The position numbers and the translations under genes were made by a program. The notes under the pieces were generated by a model. The model had not been told where the DNA came from and made no database searches. It worked only from the letters and a program-made list of their open reading frames with translations. A DNA stretch of 60,062 nt from Allolucifera butyrica (GTDB lineage: Bacteria; Bacillota; Negativicutes; Sporomusales; UPPP01): the NCBI RefSeq assembly GCF_900476375.1, contig NZ_UPPP01000076.1, forward strand, positions 1 through 60,062, given 5' to 3'. Shown in pieces: positions 1 to 9,750 of the stretch (position 1 is its first letter; every line of letters begins with the position of its first letter).

Positions 1-310
<310 letters not shown>

Positions 311-505
311 TCATGATTTGCTTATCTTTCTTCTGGGTAGTTTTGAGGGAACAAATTCTCTCTTGTATATACGAAGACTGTTCAGAATGTCACAGCTGCT
401 AGGCGGAGTGAGGACGTGACCGGAATCGTACTGGTAAGTACGTTGGAGGGAACGCCCGGAACGACAACAACGCAGATGGGGCGTTATCAACAGTCGGATA
501 TAAAT
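311..505 (+). other. 23S-5S internal transcribed spacer
   Basis: This spacer of about 195 bases separates 23S from 5S. It contains no tRNA and no credible reading frame; short minus-strand frames across it are incidental. Confidence 0.8.
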
Positions 506-620
<115 letters not shown>

Positions 621-624
621 TTAT

Positions 625-700
625 TCCTCGATAGCTCAGTTGGTAGAGCAATCGGCTGTTAACCGATCGGTCGTAGGTTCGAGTCCTACTCGAGGAGCCA
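625..700 (+). tRNA. tRNA-Asn (GTT)
   Basis: A 76-nt cloverleaf with encoded CCA. The acceptor stem TCCTCGA/TCGAGGA is perfect, and anticodon GTT sits in the loop CTGTTAA. First tRNA of the array downstream of 5S. Confidence 0.97.
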
Positions 701-706
701 TTTTTT

Positions 707-735
707 ATGCCAAGCGGTTTCGTTTGGCATTTTAA
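707..735 (+). terminator. hairpin with T-run between tRNA-Asn and tRNA-Gln
   Basis: ATGCCAA at 707-713 pairs with TTGGCAT at 724-730, followed by TTTT. It resembles a weak intrinsic terminator or an RNA processing hairpin. Because co-directional tRNAs follow closely, partial termination or processing is as likely as full termination. Confidence 0.45.
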
Positions 736-751
736 TTCCTTTAAGGTTAGT

Positions 752-827
752 TGGGGCGTAGCCAAGCCGGTAAGGCACGGGACTTTGACTCCCGCACGCG
801 TTGGTTCGAGTCCAGCCGCCCCAGCCA
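752..827 (+). tRNA. tRNA-Gln (TTG)
   Basis: A 76-nt cloverleaf with CCA. The acceptor stem is TGGGGCG/CGCCCCA, and the anticodon stem CGGGA/TCCCG holds loop CTTTGAC with anticodon TTG. Confidence 0.97.
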
Positions 828-830
828 TTT

Positions 831-906
831 GATCCACTAGCTCAGTCGGTAGAGCACCTGACTTTTAATCAGGGTGTCCCGCGTTCGAGTCGCGGGTGGA
901 TCACCA
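831..906 (+). tRNA. tRNA-Lys (TTT)
   Basis: A 76-nt cloverleaf with CCA. Anticodon stem CCTGA/TCAGG encloses CTTTTAA, giving anticodon TTT. Only 3 nt separate it from tRNA-Gln. Confidence 0.97.
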
Positions 907-910
907 GACC

Positions 911-986
<76 letters not shown>

Positions 987-1021
987 TTTTCTGTTTAAAG
1001 AATTACCGGAATAGTTAATTC

Positions 1022-1097
1022 GGCCCGGTGGTGTAGTGGTTAACATGCCGCCCTGTCACGGCGGAGATCGAGGGTTCAAGTCCCTTCCGGGTCGCCA
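1022..1097 (+). tRNA. tRNA-Asp (GTC)
   Basis: A 76-nt cloverleaf with CCA. Anticodon stem CCGCC/GGCGG encloses CTGTCAC, giving anticodon GTC. Confidence 0.97.
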
Positions 1098-1149
1098 TTC
1101 AAATTGAAACCTACGACAGTCTATAAATGTTCAGATACATTATTAATTT

Positions 1150-1225
<76 letters not shown>

Positions 1226-1233
1226 TAAAATAT

Positions 1234-1319
1234 GGAGGGGTTCCCGAGTGGCTAAAGGGAGCAGACTGTAAATCTGCCGGCTTTCGCCTTCGCTGGTTCG
1301 AATCCAGCCCCCTCCACCA
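1234..1319 (+). tRNA. tRNA-Tyr (GTA)
   Basis: An 86-nt class II tRNA with a long variable arm and encoded CCA. Acceptor stem GGAGGGG/CCCCTCC; anticodon GTA in loop CTGTAAA. Confidence 0.97.
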
Positions 1320-1336
1320 ATTCCTTAATAAAACAT

Positions 1337-1412
<76 letters not shown>

Positions 1413-1443
1413 AGCTTTTAATCTAAAATTGATATATATTTAT

Positions 1444-1529
1444 GCGGTCGTGGCGGAACGGCAGACGCGCTAGCCTCAGGAGCTAGTGGGGGCAACCTCG
1501 TGGTGGTTCAAATCCACTCGACCGCACCA
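1444..1529 (+). tRNA. tRNA-Leu (CAG)
   Basis: An 86-nt class II tRNA with a long variable arm and CCA. Anticodon stem CTAGC/GCTAG encloses CTCAGGA, giving anticodon CAG. Last tRNA of the array. Confidence 0.97.
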
Positions 1530-1538
1530 GTAATTTGA

Positions 1539-1569
1539 GACCTGTACAGATATTGTGCAGGTCTTTTTT
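1539..1569 (+). terminator. intrinsic terminator of the rRNA-tRNA unit
   Basis: GACCTGTACA at 1539-1548 pairs with TGTGCAGGTC at 1554-1563, followed by TTTTTT. It sits just after tRNA-Leu and ends the array. Confidence 0.9.
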
Positions 1570-1683
1570 GTTAGCCGGAAATCCTGATAATTCCACTTAT
1601 AAATCGAAATGGAAGGTGCACAATAAGTTTACAAGTAAAGCGGTTGCAGTGGGCTGTTCATTACCATAAAAGGGTGGTCTGTT

Positions 1684-2595
1684 ATGCAAGTTCATGTCGG
1701 TATACCCCAGGCAATGCTATATCATGAATTCGGCAGTCTATGGACTGCTTTTTTTAAGAATATGGGGTTGTCTGTTTCTGTTTCGGCAGAGACTAACAAG
1801 CAGATACTGGACCGGGGGACTTTATTGGCCATTGATGAATCGTGTCTGCCGTTGAAGGTTTATCTTGGTCATGTAGATTTCCTGCTTTCGCGCTGTAGTC
1901 ATATTTTTGTACCCCGTATTGCCCAATACCATCAAAATTATTATTTTTGTGCCAAATTTGCCGGTTTGCCTGATATCGTCAGAAACACCTTTCACTTACC
2001 GGCGGAGCAGGTGATTTCCCCTAATATTGAAAATAAGTCGGCTTTTAGTCAACTGCAGGCTGTTCATACTACGTGCCGGGCCCTTGGGTTACCGCTTGCC
2101 CGTGGCTGTTTGGCTTACCGGCGGGCGCTCAAGTCATGGCGAGCCGATGCCCGTGAGGATAACCCGTCTTTGAACCGCCAGATCGCGGTGATCGGGCATA
2201 GCTATTTATTAAAGGATGCTTTTTTGAGTGGTGACATACTGAAGATGTTAGCCTCACGCGGCATTGACGTCGTAACGCCGGAACAAGTGCCGGACCGGGT
2301 ATTATATAGGGAAGCAAAAGTATTCGAACCGGAAATTTACTGGCAGCTATCGTCCAAACTTGCCGGAGCGGCGCAGTTTTTTTGCCGCCAGACCAATATT
2401 GTAGGGGTTGTTGTCGTATCAAGCTTTGCCTGTGGACCGGATTCTCTTGTTAACGAATATTTAGAACATCATGTATTTAAGAAGAGCAACAAACCGTATA
2501 TGATTGTTACGATCGATGAACATACCGGACAGGCCGGTCTCATTACCCGGATGGAGGCTTTTTTAGATTTGTTGGAATGGGGGGCGCCAGCTTGA
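1684..2595 (+). CDS. HgdB/DUF2229-like protein A (2-hydroxyacyl-CoA dehydratase superfamily relative)
   Basis: A 303-residue protein resembling the DUF2229/COG3580-COG3581 proteins, which are distant relatives of the iron-sulfur subunits of 2-hydroxyacyl-CoA dehydratases. Visible marks are the start-proximal HVGIPQAMLYHEFGSLW, the DESCLPLKVYLGH segment with its conserved Cys near residue 60, and the C-terminal TIDEHTGQAGLITRMEAFLDL, which recurs as SIDEHASDVGLVTRVEAF in the next gene. AAAGGGTGG precedes the ATG. In many Firmicutes these modules are fused to an activase in one very large protein; here they are separate genes. Substrate and physiological role are unknown. The next gene starts at the stop codon, so the two products probably form a complex. 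The pairing with the activase at 3709 is inferred. Confidence 0.8.
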   Translation: MQVHVGIPQAMLYHEFGSLWTAFFKNMGLSVSVSAETNKQILDRGTLLAIDESCLPLKVYLGHVDFLLSRCSHIFVPRIAQYHQNYYFCAKFAGLPDIVRNTFHLPAEQVISPNIENKSAFSQLQAVHTTCRALGLPLARGCLAYRRALKSWRADAREDNPSLNRQIAVIGHSYLLKDAFLSGDILKMLASRGIDVVTPEQVPDRVLYREAKVFEPEIYWQLSSKLAGAAQFFCRQTNIVGVVVVSSFACGPDSLVNEYLEHHVFKKSNKPYMIVTIDEHTGQAGLITRMEAFLDLLEWGAPA

Positions 2596-3671
2596 AAATA
2601 AGTTACCCACATATGGGATATTTAACAATTCCAATTTTAAATATGCTGCAGAGTTTAAATATCGAAGTGGTTGAAGCGCCGCCAATTTCTAAGAAAACGA
2701 TTGAGTTGGGGTCTCTTTATTCACCGGAGGGTGTGTGTCTGCCTTATAAAGTTACCATGGGGAATTTTTTGGAAAGCATTGACCAAGGGGCGGATACGTT
2801 AGTTACTATTTGTGGTGCGGGCAAATGCCGCATGGGGTTTTATAATACGGTTCAAAAAATCAGTTTGGCAACGAAGAAACAATTACAATTTTATACGCTG
2901 AATACAAACCATCTTTTTGGGTCTTTGTACCGCTTTTTATCTACGACGGCCAATCATGCCGGCTGTTTTGCGGTAATCAAAAATATCGCTGTTGCGGTAC
3001 AGATACTAAAAGCGCTGGACACGATTAACGAGGCCAAAAGCTATTATGGCGCGCGGGCCGGCGATCCGGAGCAAGTAATCAATTTGTGCGAAAGCAGTTC
3101 CCGGCTGTTTGCCGGCTGCCGAAGTTTTGGCGAAATAAAACGGATTCGCGACACGGTCATTGACTTAATTAAAACGGTTAGCCAGCCGGCGACAGTTCAG
3201 CCCGCCAAGGTTGCTCTTCTCGGTGAATTTTATGTCTTAATGGAGCCCTATGTGAATCATAGGATTGAAAATATGCTGATTAAACAAGGGATTGAGGTCA
3301 AAAAATTTGTCTATACCGGTGAATGGACCTATTCCAAGACACTGCTGGAAACGTTGGGATTATATAAGGAAGAAAGGGATTCTTGCCGACAGGCGCGGCC
3401 CTATCTGAATTACCATGTTGGCGGCGACGGTTTAAAATCGGTGGGCAGCGCATTACGCTGCGCCCGTGAAGGGTATGACGGGATTATTCATATTTATCCC
3501 TTTAGTTGCATGCCCGAGGTTGTCGCTCAATATGCCCTGAAAAATATTGCCGGCGACTACAATTTGCCTTTACTATCGCTAAGTATTGATGAACATGCCA
3601 GTGACGTCGGTCTTGTCACGCGGGTAGAAGCATTTGTCGATTGTATTCAACGTAAAAGAGACTTGCATTAG
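2592..3671 (+). CDS. HgdB/DUF2229-like protein B
   Basis: Second member of the pair, about 359 residues from a TTG start at 2592 that overlaps the TGA of the previous gene (2593-2595). The GGGGGG run at 2579-2584 is a suitable SD 7 nt upstream. An in-frame ATG at 2577 would add five residues but has no SD. Family marks are KISYPHMGYLTIPI at the N terminus, SPEGVCLPYKVTMGNF with the conserved Cys, TICGAGKCRMGFY with two further Cys, and a C-terminal IDEHASDVGLVTR motif. The several conserved Cys could ligate an iron-sulfur cluster, as in dehydratase subunits. The gene ends inside a long palindrome shared with the convergent activase gene. Function is not established. Confidence 0.8.
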   Translation: MKISYPHMGYLTIPILNMLQSLNIEVVEAPPISKKTIELGSLYSPEGVCLPYKVTMGNFLESIDQGADTLVTICGAGKCRMGFYNTVQKISLATKKQLQFYTLNTNHLFGSLYRFLSTTANHAGCFAVIKNIAVAVQILKALDTINEAKSYYGARAGDPEQVINLCESSSRLFAGCRSFGEIKRIRDTVIDLIKTVSQPATVQPAKVALLGEFYVLMEPYVNHRIENMLIKQGIEVKKFVYTGEWTYSKTLLETLGLYKEERDSCRQARPYLNYHVGGDGLKSVGSALRCAREGYDGIIHIYPFSCMPEVVAQYALKNIAGDYNLPLLSLSIDEHASDVGLVTRVEAFVDCIQRKRDLH

Positions 3672-3714
3672 GAACAAGGCATCTGTCCAAAGGACAGATG
3701 CCTTGTTCCTAATG
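3666..3714. terminator. 23-bp-arm palindrome spanning two convergent stop codons
   Basis: Arms 3666-3688 and 3692-3714 are perfectly complementary, with an AAA loop. Both convergent genes end in CAT-TAG inside the arms. No T-run of usual length follows on either strand, so it is a strong bidirectional transcript end or mRNA-stabilising hairpin more than a textbook terminator. Confidence 0.75.
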
Positions 3715-4665
3715 ATGGTGGTTACTCCATTTGCCGCAGCGGTCACCCCAGCGGGCCGCTACCTCATTGTTTAACTGAATTTCAATGACTTCGCATAAAT
3801 TGGCGCAGCCAGTACATTCAAAACTACGCGGTATATAACTGTAATGGATTAGGTCAAAACCGCGGAAGGCAGTCGACGGTTTTCCCCTGACCTGTTCCTG
3901 CGCCAGCAGGGCGGCACCAATCGCTCCCATAACCGAATGATGGGGTGGAACGACGACGGGACAGCTCAAAGCCTCTTCAAAAGCCCGTTTCATCCCCAGA
4001 TTGGCCGCGACTCCGCCCTGAAAAAGGACCGGACCTTTTATGTCCTTGCCTTTACCGACGTTGTTCAAATAATTACGCACCAAGGCCTGGCAAAGGCCAT
4101 GAATTATGTCGGCAATCTGGTGTCCGGTCTGCTGTTTATGAATCATATCCGATTCAGCGAACACAGCGCAACGGCCGGCAACCCGCACGGGGGTGGTGGA
4201 CTGTAAGGCATGACCGCCAAATTCCTCAATGGGTATGCTAAGACGCGACGCCTGCTGATCCAGAAAAGATCCTGTACCGGCGGCGCATACCGTATTCATG
4301 GCAAAATCGGTAACCACCCTGTTGCGGATAATGATGATTTTGGAATCCTGTCCCCCAATTTCAATGATTGTTTGCACATCCGGGACGATGTGCATAGCGG
4401 CGACGGCATGGGCGGTAATTTCATTTTTAACGGAATCGGCGCCCACGACAACGGCGGCTAAATGACGGCCGCTGCCGGTTGTTCCGACGCCGCGAACATT
4501 CAGATCAGGGTTGCGCTCCTTAATTTGTTTAAGGCCGTTTTGCACGGTGTTAATCGGCCGGCCTTGGGTTCGTATGTATAATGTGTCAATTACTTCGCTT
4601 TGATTATTTAAGACGGCCACATTGGTACTTACTGAACCAACATCAATGCCCAGGAATGCTTCCAT
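3709..4665 (-). CDS. BcrAD/BadFG-type acyl-CoA dehydratase activase (ASKHA ATPase)
   Basis: A 318-residue ATPase of the 2-hydroxyacyl-CoA dehydratase activator family, which uses ATP and a [4Fe-4S] cluster bridging two subunits to send an electron to its partner. It shows GIDVGSVSTNVAVL (phosphate loop, residues 6-19), GVGTTGSGR, EIGGQDSK, the cluster cysteines in NTVCAAGTGSFLDQQ and GRCAVFAESD, and FQGGVAANLGMK. It carries a C-terminal tail of about 50 residues with ECTGCANLCE and DRCGKW, four Cys that could bind an extra metal or cluster. The SD AGGAGG precedes the ATG. It converges on the two DUF2229-like genes, which are its likely partners by analogy with fused homologues. The ordinary 2-hydroxyacyl-CoA dehydratase subunits are not seen here. 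Confidence 0.9.
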   Translation of the reverse strand: MEAFLGIDVGSVSTNVAVLNNQSEVIDTLYIRTQGRPINTVQNGLKQIKERNPDLNVRGVGTTGSGRHLAAVVVGADSVKNEITAHAVAAMHIVPDVQTIIEIGGQDSKIIIIRNRVVTDFAMNTVCAAGTGSFLDQQASRLSIPIEEFGGHALQSTTPVRVAGRCAVFAESDMIHKQQTGHQIADIIHGLCQALVRNYLNNVGKGKDIKGPVLFQGGVAANLGMKRAFEEALSCPVVVPPHHSVMGAIGAALLAQEQVRGKPSTAFRGFDLIHYSYIPRSFECTGCANLCEVIEIQLNNEVAARWGDRCGKWSNHHH

Positions 4666-4776
4666 GAAAAAATCCTCCTCTTTGAATTGCAGTAAACTTT
4701 ATTATCATGTCCTTTCGGGCCAAAAAGATGCAGCTTCTTTTCTTCCCTCCGCGCCCTGAGCCCTGCCAAGTCCGGG

Positions 4777-4806
4777 TTGACAGTAAGTGGATATCCGTGT
4801 TACTAT
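4777..4806 (+). promoter_or_regulatory. sigma-A-type promoter of the DUF2292 gene
   Basis: TTGACA (4777-4782), an 18-bp spacer and TACTAT (4801-4806). The -35 hexamer coincides with an upstream in-frame TTG, which argues against that TTG as translation start. Confidence 0.7.
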
Positions 4807-4854
4807 ATCTTTCAATTTAGATTTACTTGCTTACTATTATTGGGGGGAAAGATC

Positions 4855-5187
4855 TTGCAATCCATAGCGGCAGTGGAACCGGAGGTACTGTCAAGAATTG
4901 AACAGGCGGCAAATCAGATTTCTTACGGAACCATTACGGTTATTGTTCAGGATTCCCGGGTTATTCAAGTGGAATTCAATGAAAAAATAAGGGTCGCCGA
5001 TATAAAAAAAATAAAAAAATTAACCGGGCAGCAGCGCGGAATACGGGAAAAGGCCATGGAACTGGTGCAGGATTTGCAGTATGGCCAGATTGTTATTATT
5101 ATTCAGGAATACAGAATTGTACGCGTTGAACGGACCGAAAAGTTTAAAATTGGTGACCTGGAAGGGCTTTACGGTGATGGCATATGA
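4855..5187 (+). CDS. tandem DUF2292 (YezD-like) protein
   Basis: A 110-residue protein with two copies of the short YezD/DUF2292 fold: ISYGTITVIVQDSRVIQVE (about 17-35) and LQYGQIVIIIQEYRIVRVE (about 77-95), each followed by a K-I/V-x-D-type segment. Single-domain YezD is usually about 55-60 residues, so this is a duplication. The start is taken as TTG 4855, 7-8 nt after GGGGGGAAAG; the upstream in-frame TTG is the promoter -35. Family members often sit in sulfur assimilation operons, and here the gene lies just before a SAM riboswitch and metX-metY, so a link to sulfur metabolism is plausible. Its biochemical activity is unknown. Confidence 0.75.
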   Translation: MQSIAAVEPEVLSRIEQAANQISYGTITVIVQDSRVIQVEFNEKIRVADIKKIKKLTGQQRGIREKAMELVQDLQYGQIVIIIQEYRIVRVERTEKFKIGDLEGLYGDGI

Positions 5188-5197
5188 TTGGTTATTA

Positions 5198-5226
5198 TTG
5201 ACACCCCCTTCTGATTATGATATGAT
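5198..5226 (+). promoter_or_regulatory. consensus sigma-A promoter of the SAM riboswitch-metXY unit
   Basis: TTGACA (5198-5203), a 17-bp spacer and TATGAT (5221-5226). Transcription would begin about 20 nt before the riboswitch aptamer. Confidence 0.85.
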
Positions 5227-5250
5227 TACATCTAACAAATTAATATTGAA

Positions 5251-5353
5251 CTCTTATCCAGAGTGGTCGAGGGACTGGCCCGATGACGCCCGGCAACCGG
5301 CAGCAATGCAGTGGTGCTAATTCCAGCAGGATTTATTCCTGGGAGATGAGAGG
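5251..5353 (+). promoter_or_regulatory. SAM-I (S-box) riboswitch
   Basis: The aptamer starts with CTCTTATCCAGAGTGGTCGA, followed by GGGACTGGCCCGATGA and CCCGGCAACC, and ends with GGGAGATGAGAGG, which closes the P1 stem. This is the canonical S-box core. The terminator at 5372-5397 is the expression platform: high SAM should favour termination before metX, and low SAM should allow read-through into metX-metY. Confidence 0.97.
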
Positions 5354-5371
5354 ACGGGTATAGTATTTTAG

Positions 5372-5397
5372 CCCCCTCTCTTTGAGAGGGGGTTTTG
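5372..5397 (+). terminator. riboswitch-controlled intrinsic terminator
   Basis: CCCCCTCTC pairs with GAGAGGGGG around a TTT loop, followed by TTTTGTT. It is the expression platform of the SAM-I element. Confidence 0.93.
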
Positions 5398-5462
5398 TTA
5401 TTCAATATAGGCAATTTTTTGCGCTCTGAGCCGGGAAACTTTTTTGGGAGGTGTGGTACATA

Positions 5463-8026
<2,564 letters not shown>

Positions 8027-8077
8027 GGTAGCGGGGGGCCGTCCCGTAAAGCAAACGGGATTCGGGTCGTCTTGCGC

Positions 8078-8117
8078 GAGGGTCATAGCCGATAACGGCA
8101 TGACCCTTGTGTTTTTC
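8078..8117 (+). terminator. intrinsic terminator after metXY
   Basis: AGGGTCAT and inner GCCG pair with CGGC and ATGACCCT around an ATAA loop, followed by TGTGTTTTT. Confidence 0.85.
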
Positions 8118-8199
8118 ATTGATTTTTTCGCGCGTGTCATTTATAATAATATATACTCCCCCCGGACGGGTGGGGTTTAAATAAAGGAGGTTGCAATCT

Positions 8200-8448
8200 A
8201 TGGCTACGTACGCACCGCAGGGCGTATGTTCAAAAGAAATACGGTTTGAAGTGAATGACGGCAAAGTAAAGAACGTTAAATTTATTGGAGGCTGTCCGGG
8301 TAATTTGGCTGCCATTGCCACCTTAATTGAAGGCATGACCGTAGAAGAGGTTATAAAAAAATTAAAGGGCAACTTATGCCGTAATCAGACTTCTTGTGCC
8401 GACCAGTTGGCGATTGCACTGGAAAAATATCAAAATAACTGGAAATAG
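8200..8448 (+). CDS. TSCPD domain protein (TIGR03905-like)
   Basis: An 82-residue protein matching the small stand-alone TSCPD family: YAPQGVCSKEIRFEV at the N terminus, VKFIGGCPGNLAAIA with the conserved Cys, MTVEEVIKKLKGNLCRNQTSCADQLAIAL at the C terminus. The family name comes from the T-S-C-x-D motif, present here as TSCAD. The four Cys are typical and suggest metal binding; the same domain occurs in class II ribonucleotide reductases. ATG 8200 lies 9 nt after AAAGGAGG. The role is unknown. Confidence 0.9.
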   Translation: MATYAPQGVCSKEIRFEVNDGKVKNVKFIGGCPGNLAAIATLIEGMTVEEVIKKLKGNLCRNQTSCADQLAIALEKYQNNWK

Positions 8449-8459
8449 CCTAGCTTTTT

Positions 8460-8487
8460 CCCAATTACCAATTCCCAATTACCAATT
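8460..8487. repeat. perfect 14-bp tandem repeat
   Basis: CCCAATTACCAATT occurs twice head to tail with no gap (8460-8473 and 8474-8487), between the TSCPD gene and the terminator. Confidence 0.85.
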
Positions 8488-8490
8488 ACT

Positions 8491-8514
8491 GAAAAACCGC
8501 GCTAGCGGTTTTTC
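8491..8514 (+). terminator. intrinsic terminator after the TSCPD gene
   Basis: AAAAACCGC pairs with GCGGTTTTT around GCTA. The A/T tracts on both sides would allow use in either direction. Confidence 0.88.
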
Positions 8515-8605
8515 TTATTAATAACGGGCACAATAGGAGTATTATTTTATTAATATTCCTGAAACTGGTATAATGGAGGTAAAGAAATCTGCGGAGGGAA
8601 TCAGT

Positions 8606-9337
8606 TTGGCTATTATACGTGGCGCAGAGCCTTTTATTTTACCGGGAGGCAGCCGTGGGGCATTATTAATTCACGGGTTTACCGGGGCGCCGTCTGAAAT
8701 GCGCTTGCTGGGTGAATTTTTACATAATAAAGGGTTTACTGTCCTGGCGCCCCGCTTATGCGGGCATGGCACCAGTCCCGAGGAAATGGCCAGGACCCAA
8801 TGGCCGCATTGGTATAGCGCTGTTGAAGACGGTTTTCATATTCTGACCGGCTTATGCAGTGAGATTGTGGTCGTCGGTCTTTCCATGGGCGGATTGTTGG
8901 GGCTGAAGCTGACTGCCGAATATCCGTCTATAACGAAAGTAGTTTCGCTGAGTACCCCCATTCGCATTGCGGATAAGCGACTGCCGCTTTTGCCCCTGTA
9001 TCGCGTGTTTCGGGATTACGCGCCGAAAAAAAGGCGAAGATTAAAGGTTGACCCTTTTTATTCTGTTTGTTATGAGACAACGCCGCTGAAAAGTTTAAGC
9101 AGCCTGTTGGAGCTGATCCGGCATGTGGACAAACTATTGCCGTTGATTGACAGACCGGCGCTTATTATGCAGTCCCGGGTGGAGCATACGGTGCGGCCGG
9201 AAAGTGCCCAGCATATCTATCAGCGTCTTGGGAGCAAGGAGAAAAAACTGATTTGGCTGGAGAAATCCGGCCATATTGTCACGCTGGATGTGGAGAAAGA
9301 ACAAGTATTTGAAACAATTGCCGAATTTTTGGGATAA
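8606..9337 (+). CDS. alpha/beta hydrolase, Est30-like carboxylesterase
   Basis: A small esterase/lipase of the carboxylesterase Est30 / monoacylglycerol lipase type, about 243 residues. It shows IHGFTGAPSEM (oxyanion hole), PRLCGHGTSPEEM, the nucleophile elbow VVGLSMGGLLGLK, and the C-terminal KSGHIVTLDVEKEQVFETI with the catalytic His. Where Est30 has its catalytic Asp (xRQDEMINPxSA), this protein reads SRVEHTVRPESA, so Glu probably replaces Asp. The start is taken as TTG 8606, 7 nt after GGAGGG; the in-frame ATG 8573 overlaps a TATAAT (8569-8574) that looks like a -10 box. It heads a run with the thioesterase and rnr. In many Firmicutes an esterase of this kind precedes rnr-smpB. Confidence 0.85.
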   Translation: MAIIRGAEPFILPGGSRGALLIHGFTGAPSEMRLLGEFLHNKGFTVLAPRLCGHGTSPEEMARTQWPHWYSAVEDGFHILTGLCSEIVVVGLSMGGLLGLKLTAEYPSITKVVSLSTPIRIADKRLPLLPLYRVFRDYAPKKRRRLKVDPFYSVCYETTPLKSLSSLLELIRHVDKLLPLIDRPALIMQSRVEHTVRPESAQHIYQRLGSKEKKLIWLEKSGHIVTLDVEKEQVFETIAEFLG

Positions 9338-9351
9338 GAGGAGGGATTACT

Positions 9352-9747
9352 ATGAGTGAAGAGAGGAATGAATGGTGTTTTGCCTGTGGGCGGCATAATC
9401 CGATTGGGCTAAAATTGAATTTCCGGGAAATGGAAGACCGGTATGTGTCGACTTTTACGGCCGGACCGGAACATCAGGGATATGACGGGATTGTCCATGG
9501 CGGTATTGTCAGCACCCTGCTGGATGAAATTACGGCCCGCTATATTTATGCCAAGGGATACAATGCCGTAACGGCCCGTCTGGAAGTGCGTTTTCGTCAG
9601 CCAACGCCGGTTGGACAAGAATTAACGGTTGCCGGCCGGGTTGTGGGACAAAGGGGAAAATTGTATGAAATGCAAGCTGACATCCGCTTACCGGATGGAA
9701 CCGTGACGGCGGAAGGAAAGGCTACCGTTATGATACTGGAGGATTGA
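9352..9747 (+). CDS. PaaI-family hotdog thioesterase
   Basis: A 131-residue acyl-CoA thioesterase-like protein of the 4HBT/PaaI group. It begins with the W-C-F-A-C-G segment often seen at the N terminus of this subgroup. The hotdog core is GYDGIVHGGIVSTLLDEI, with the HGG loop and the acidic helix residue, followed by VRFRQPTPVGQELTVAGRVV. Substrate cannot be told from sequence. The SD GAGGAGGG lies 6-8 nt upstream, 14 nt after the esterase gene; rnr starts 3 nt after it, so the three genes are probably co-transcribed. Confidence 0.88.
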   Translation: MSEERNEWCFACGRHNPIGLKLNFREMEDRYVSTFTAGPEHQGYDGIVHGGIVSTLLDEITARYIYAKGYNAVTARLEVRFRQPTPVGQELTVAGRVVGQRGKLYEMQADIRLPDGTVTAEGKATVMILED

Positions 9748-9750
9748 GCA

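Noticed and set aside
4777..4854. N-terminal extension of the DUF2292 protein
   Set aside because: Its first codon is part of the -35 hexamer TTGACA.
8460..8487. CRISPR-like array
   Set aside because: Only two 14-bp units with no spacers. No CRISPR array was seen anywhere in the window.
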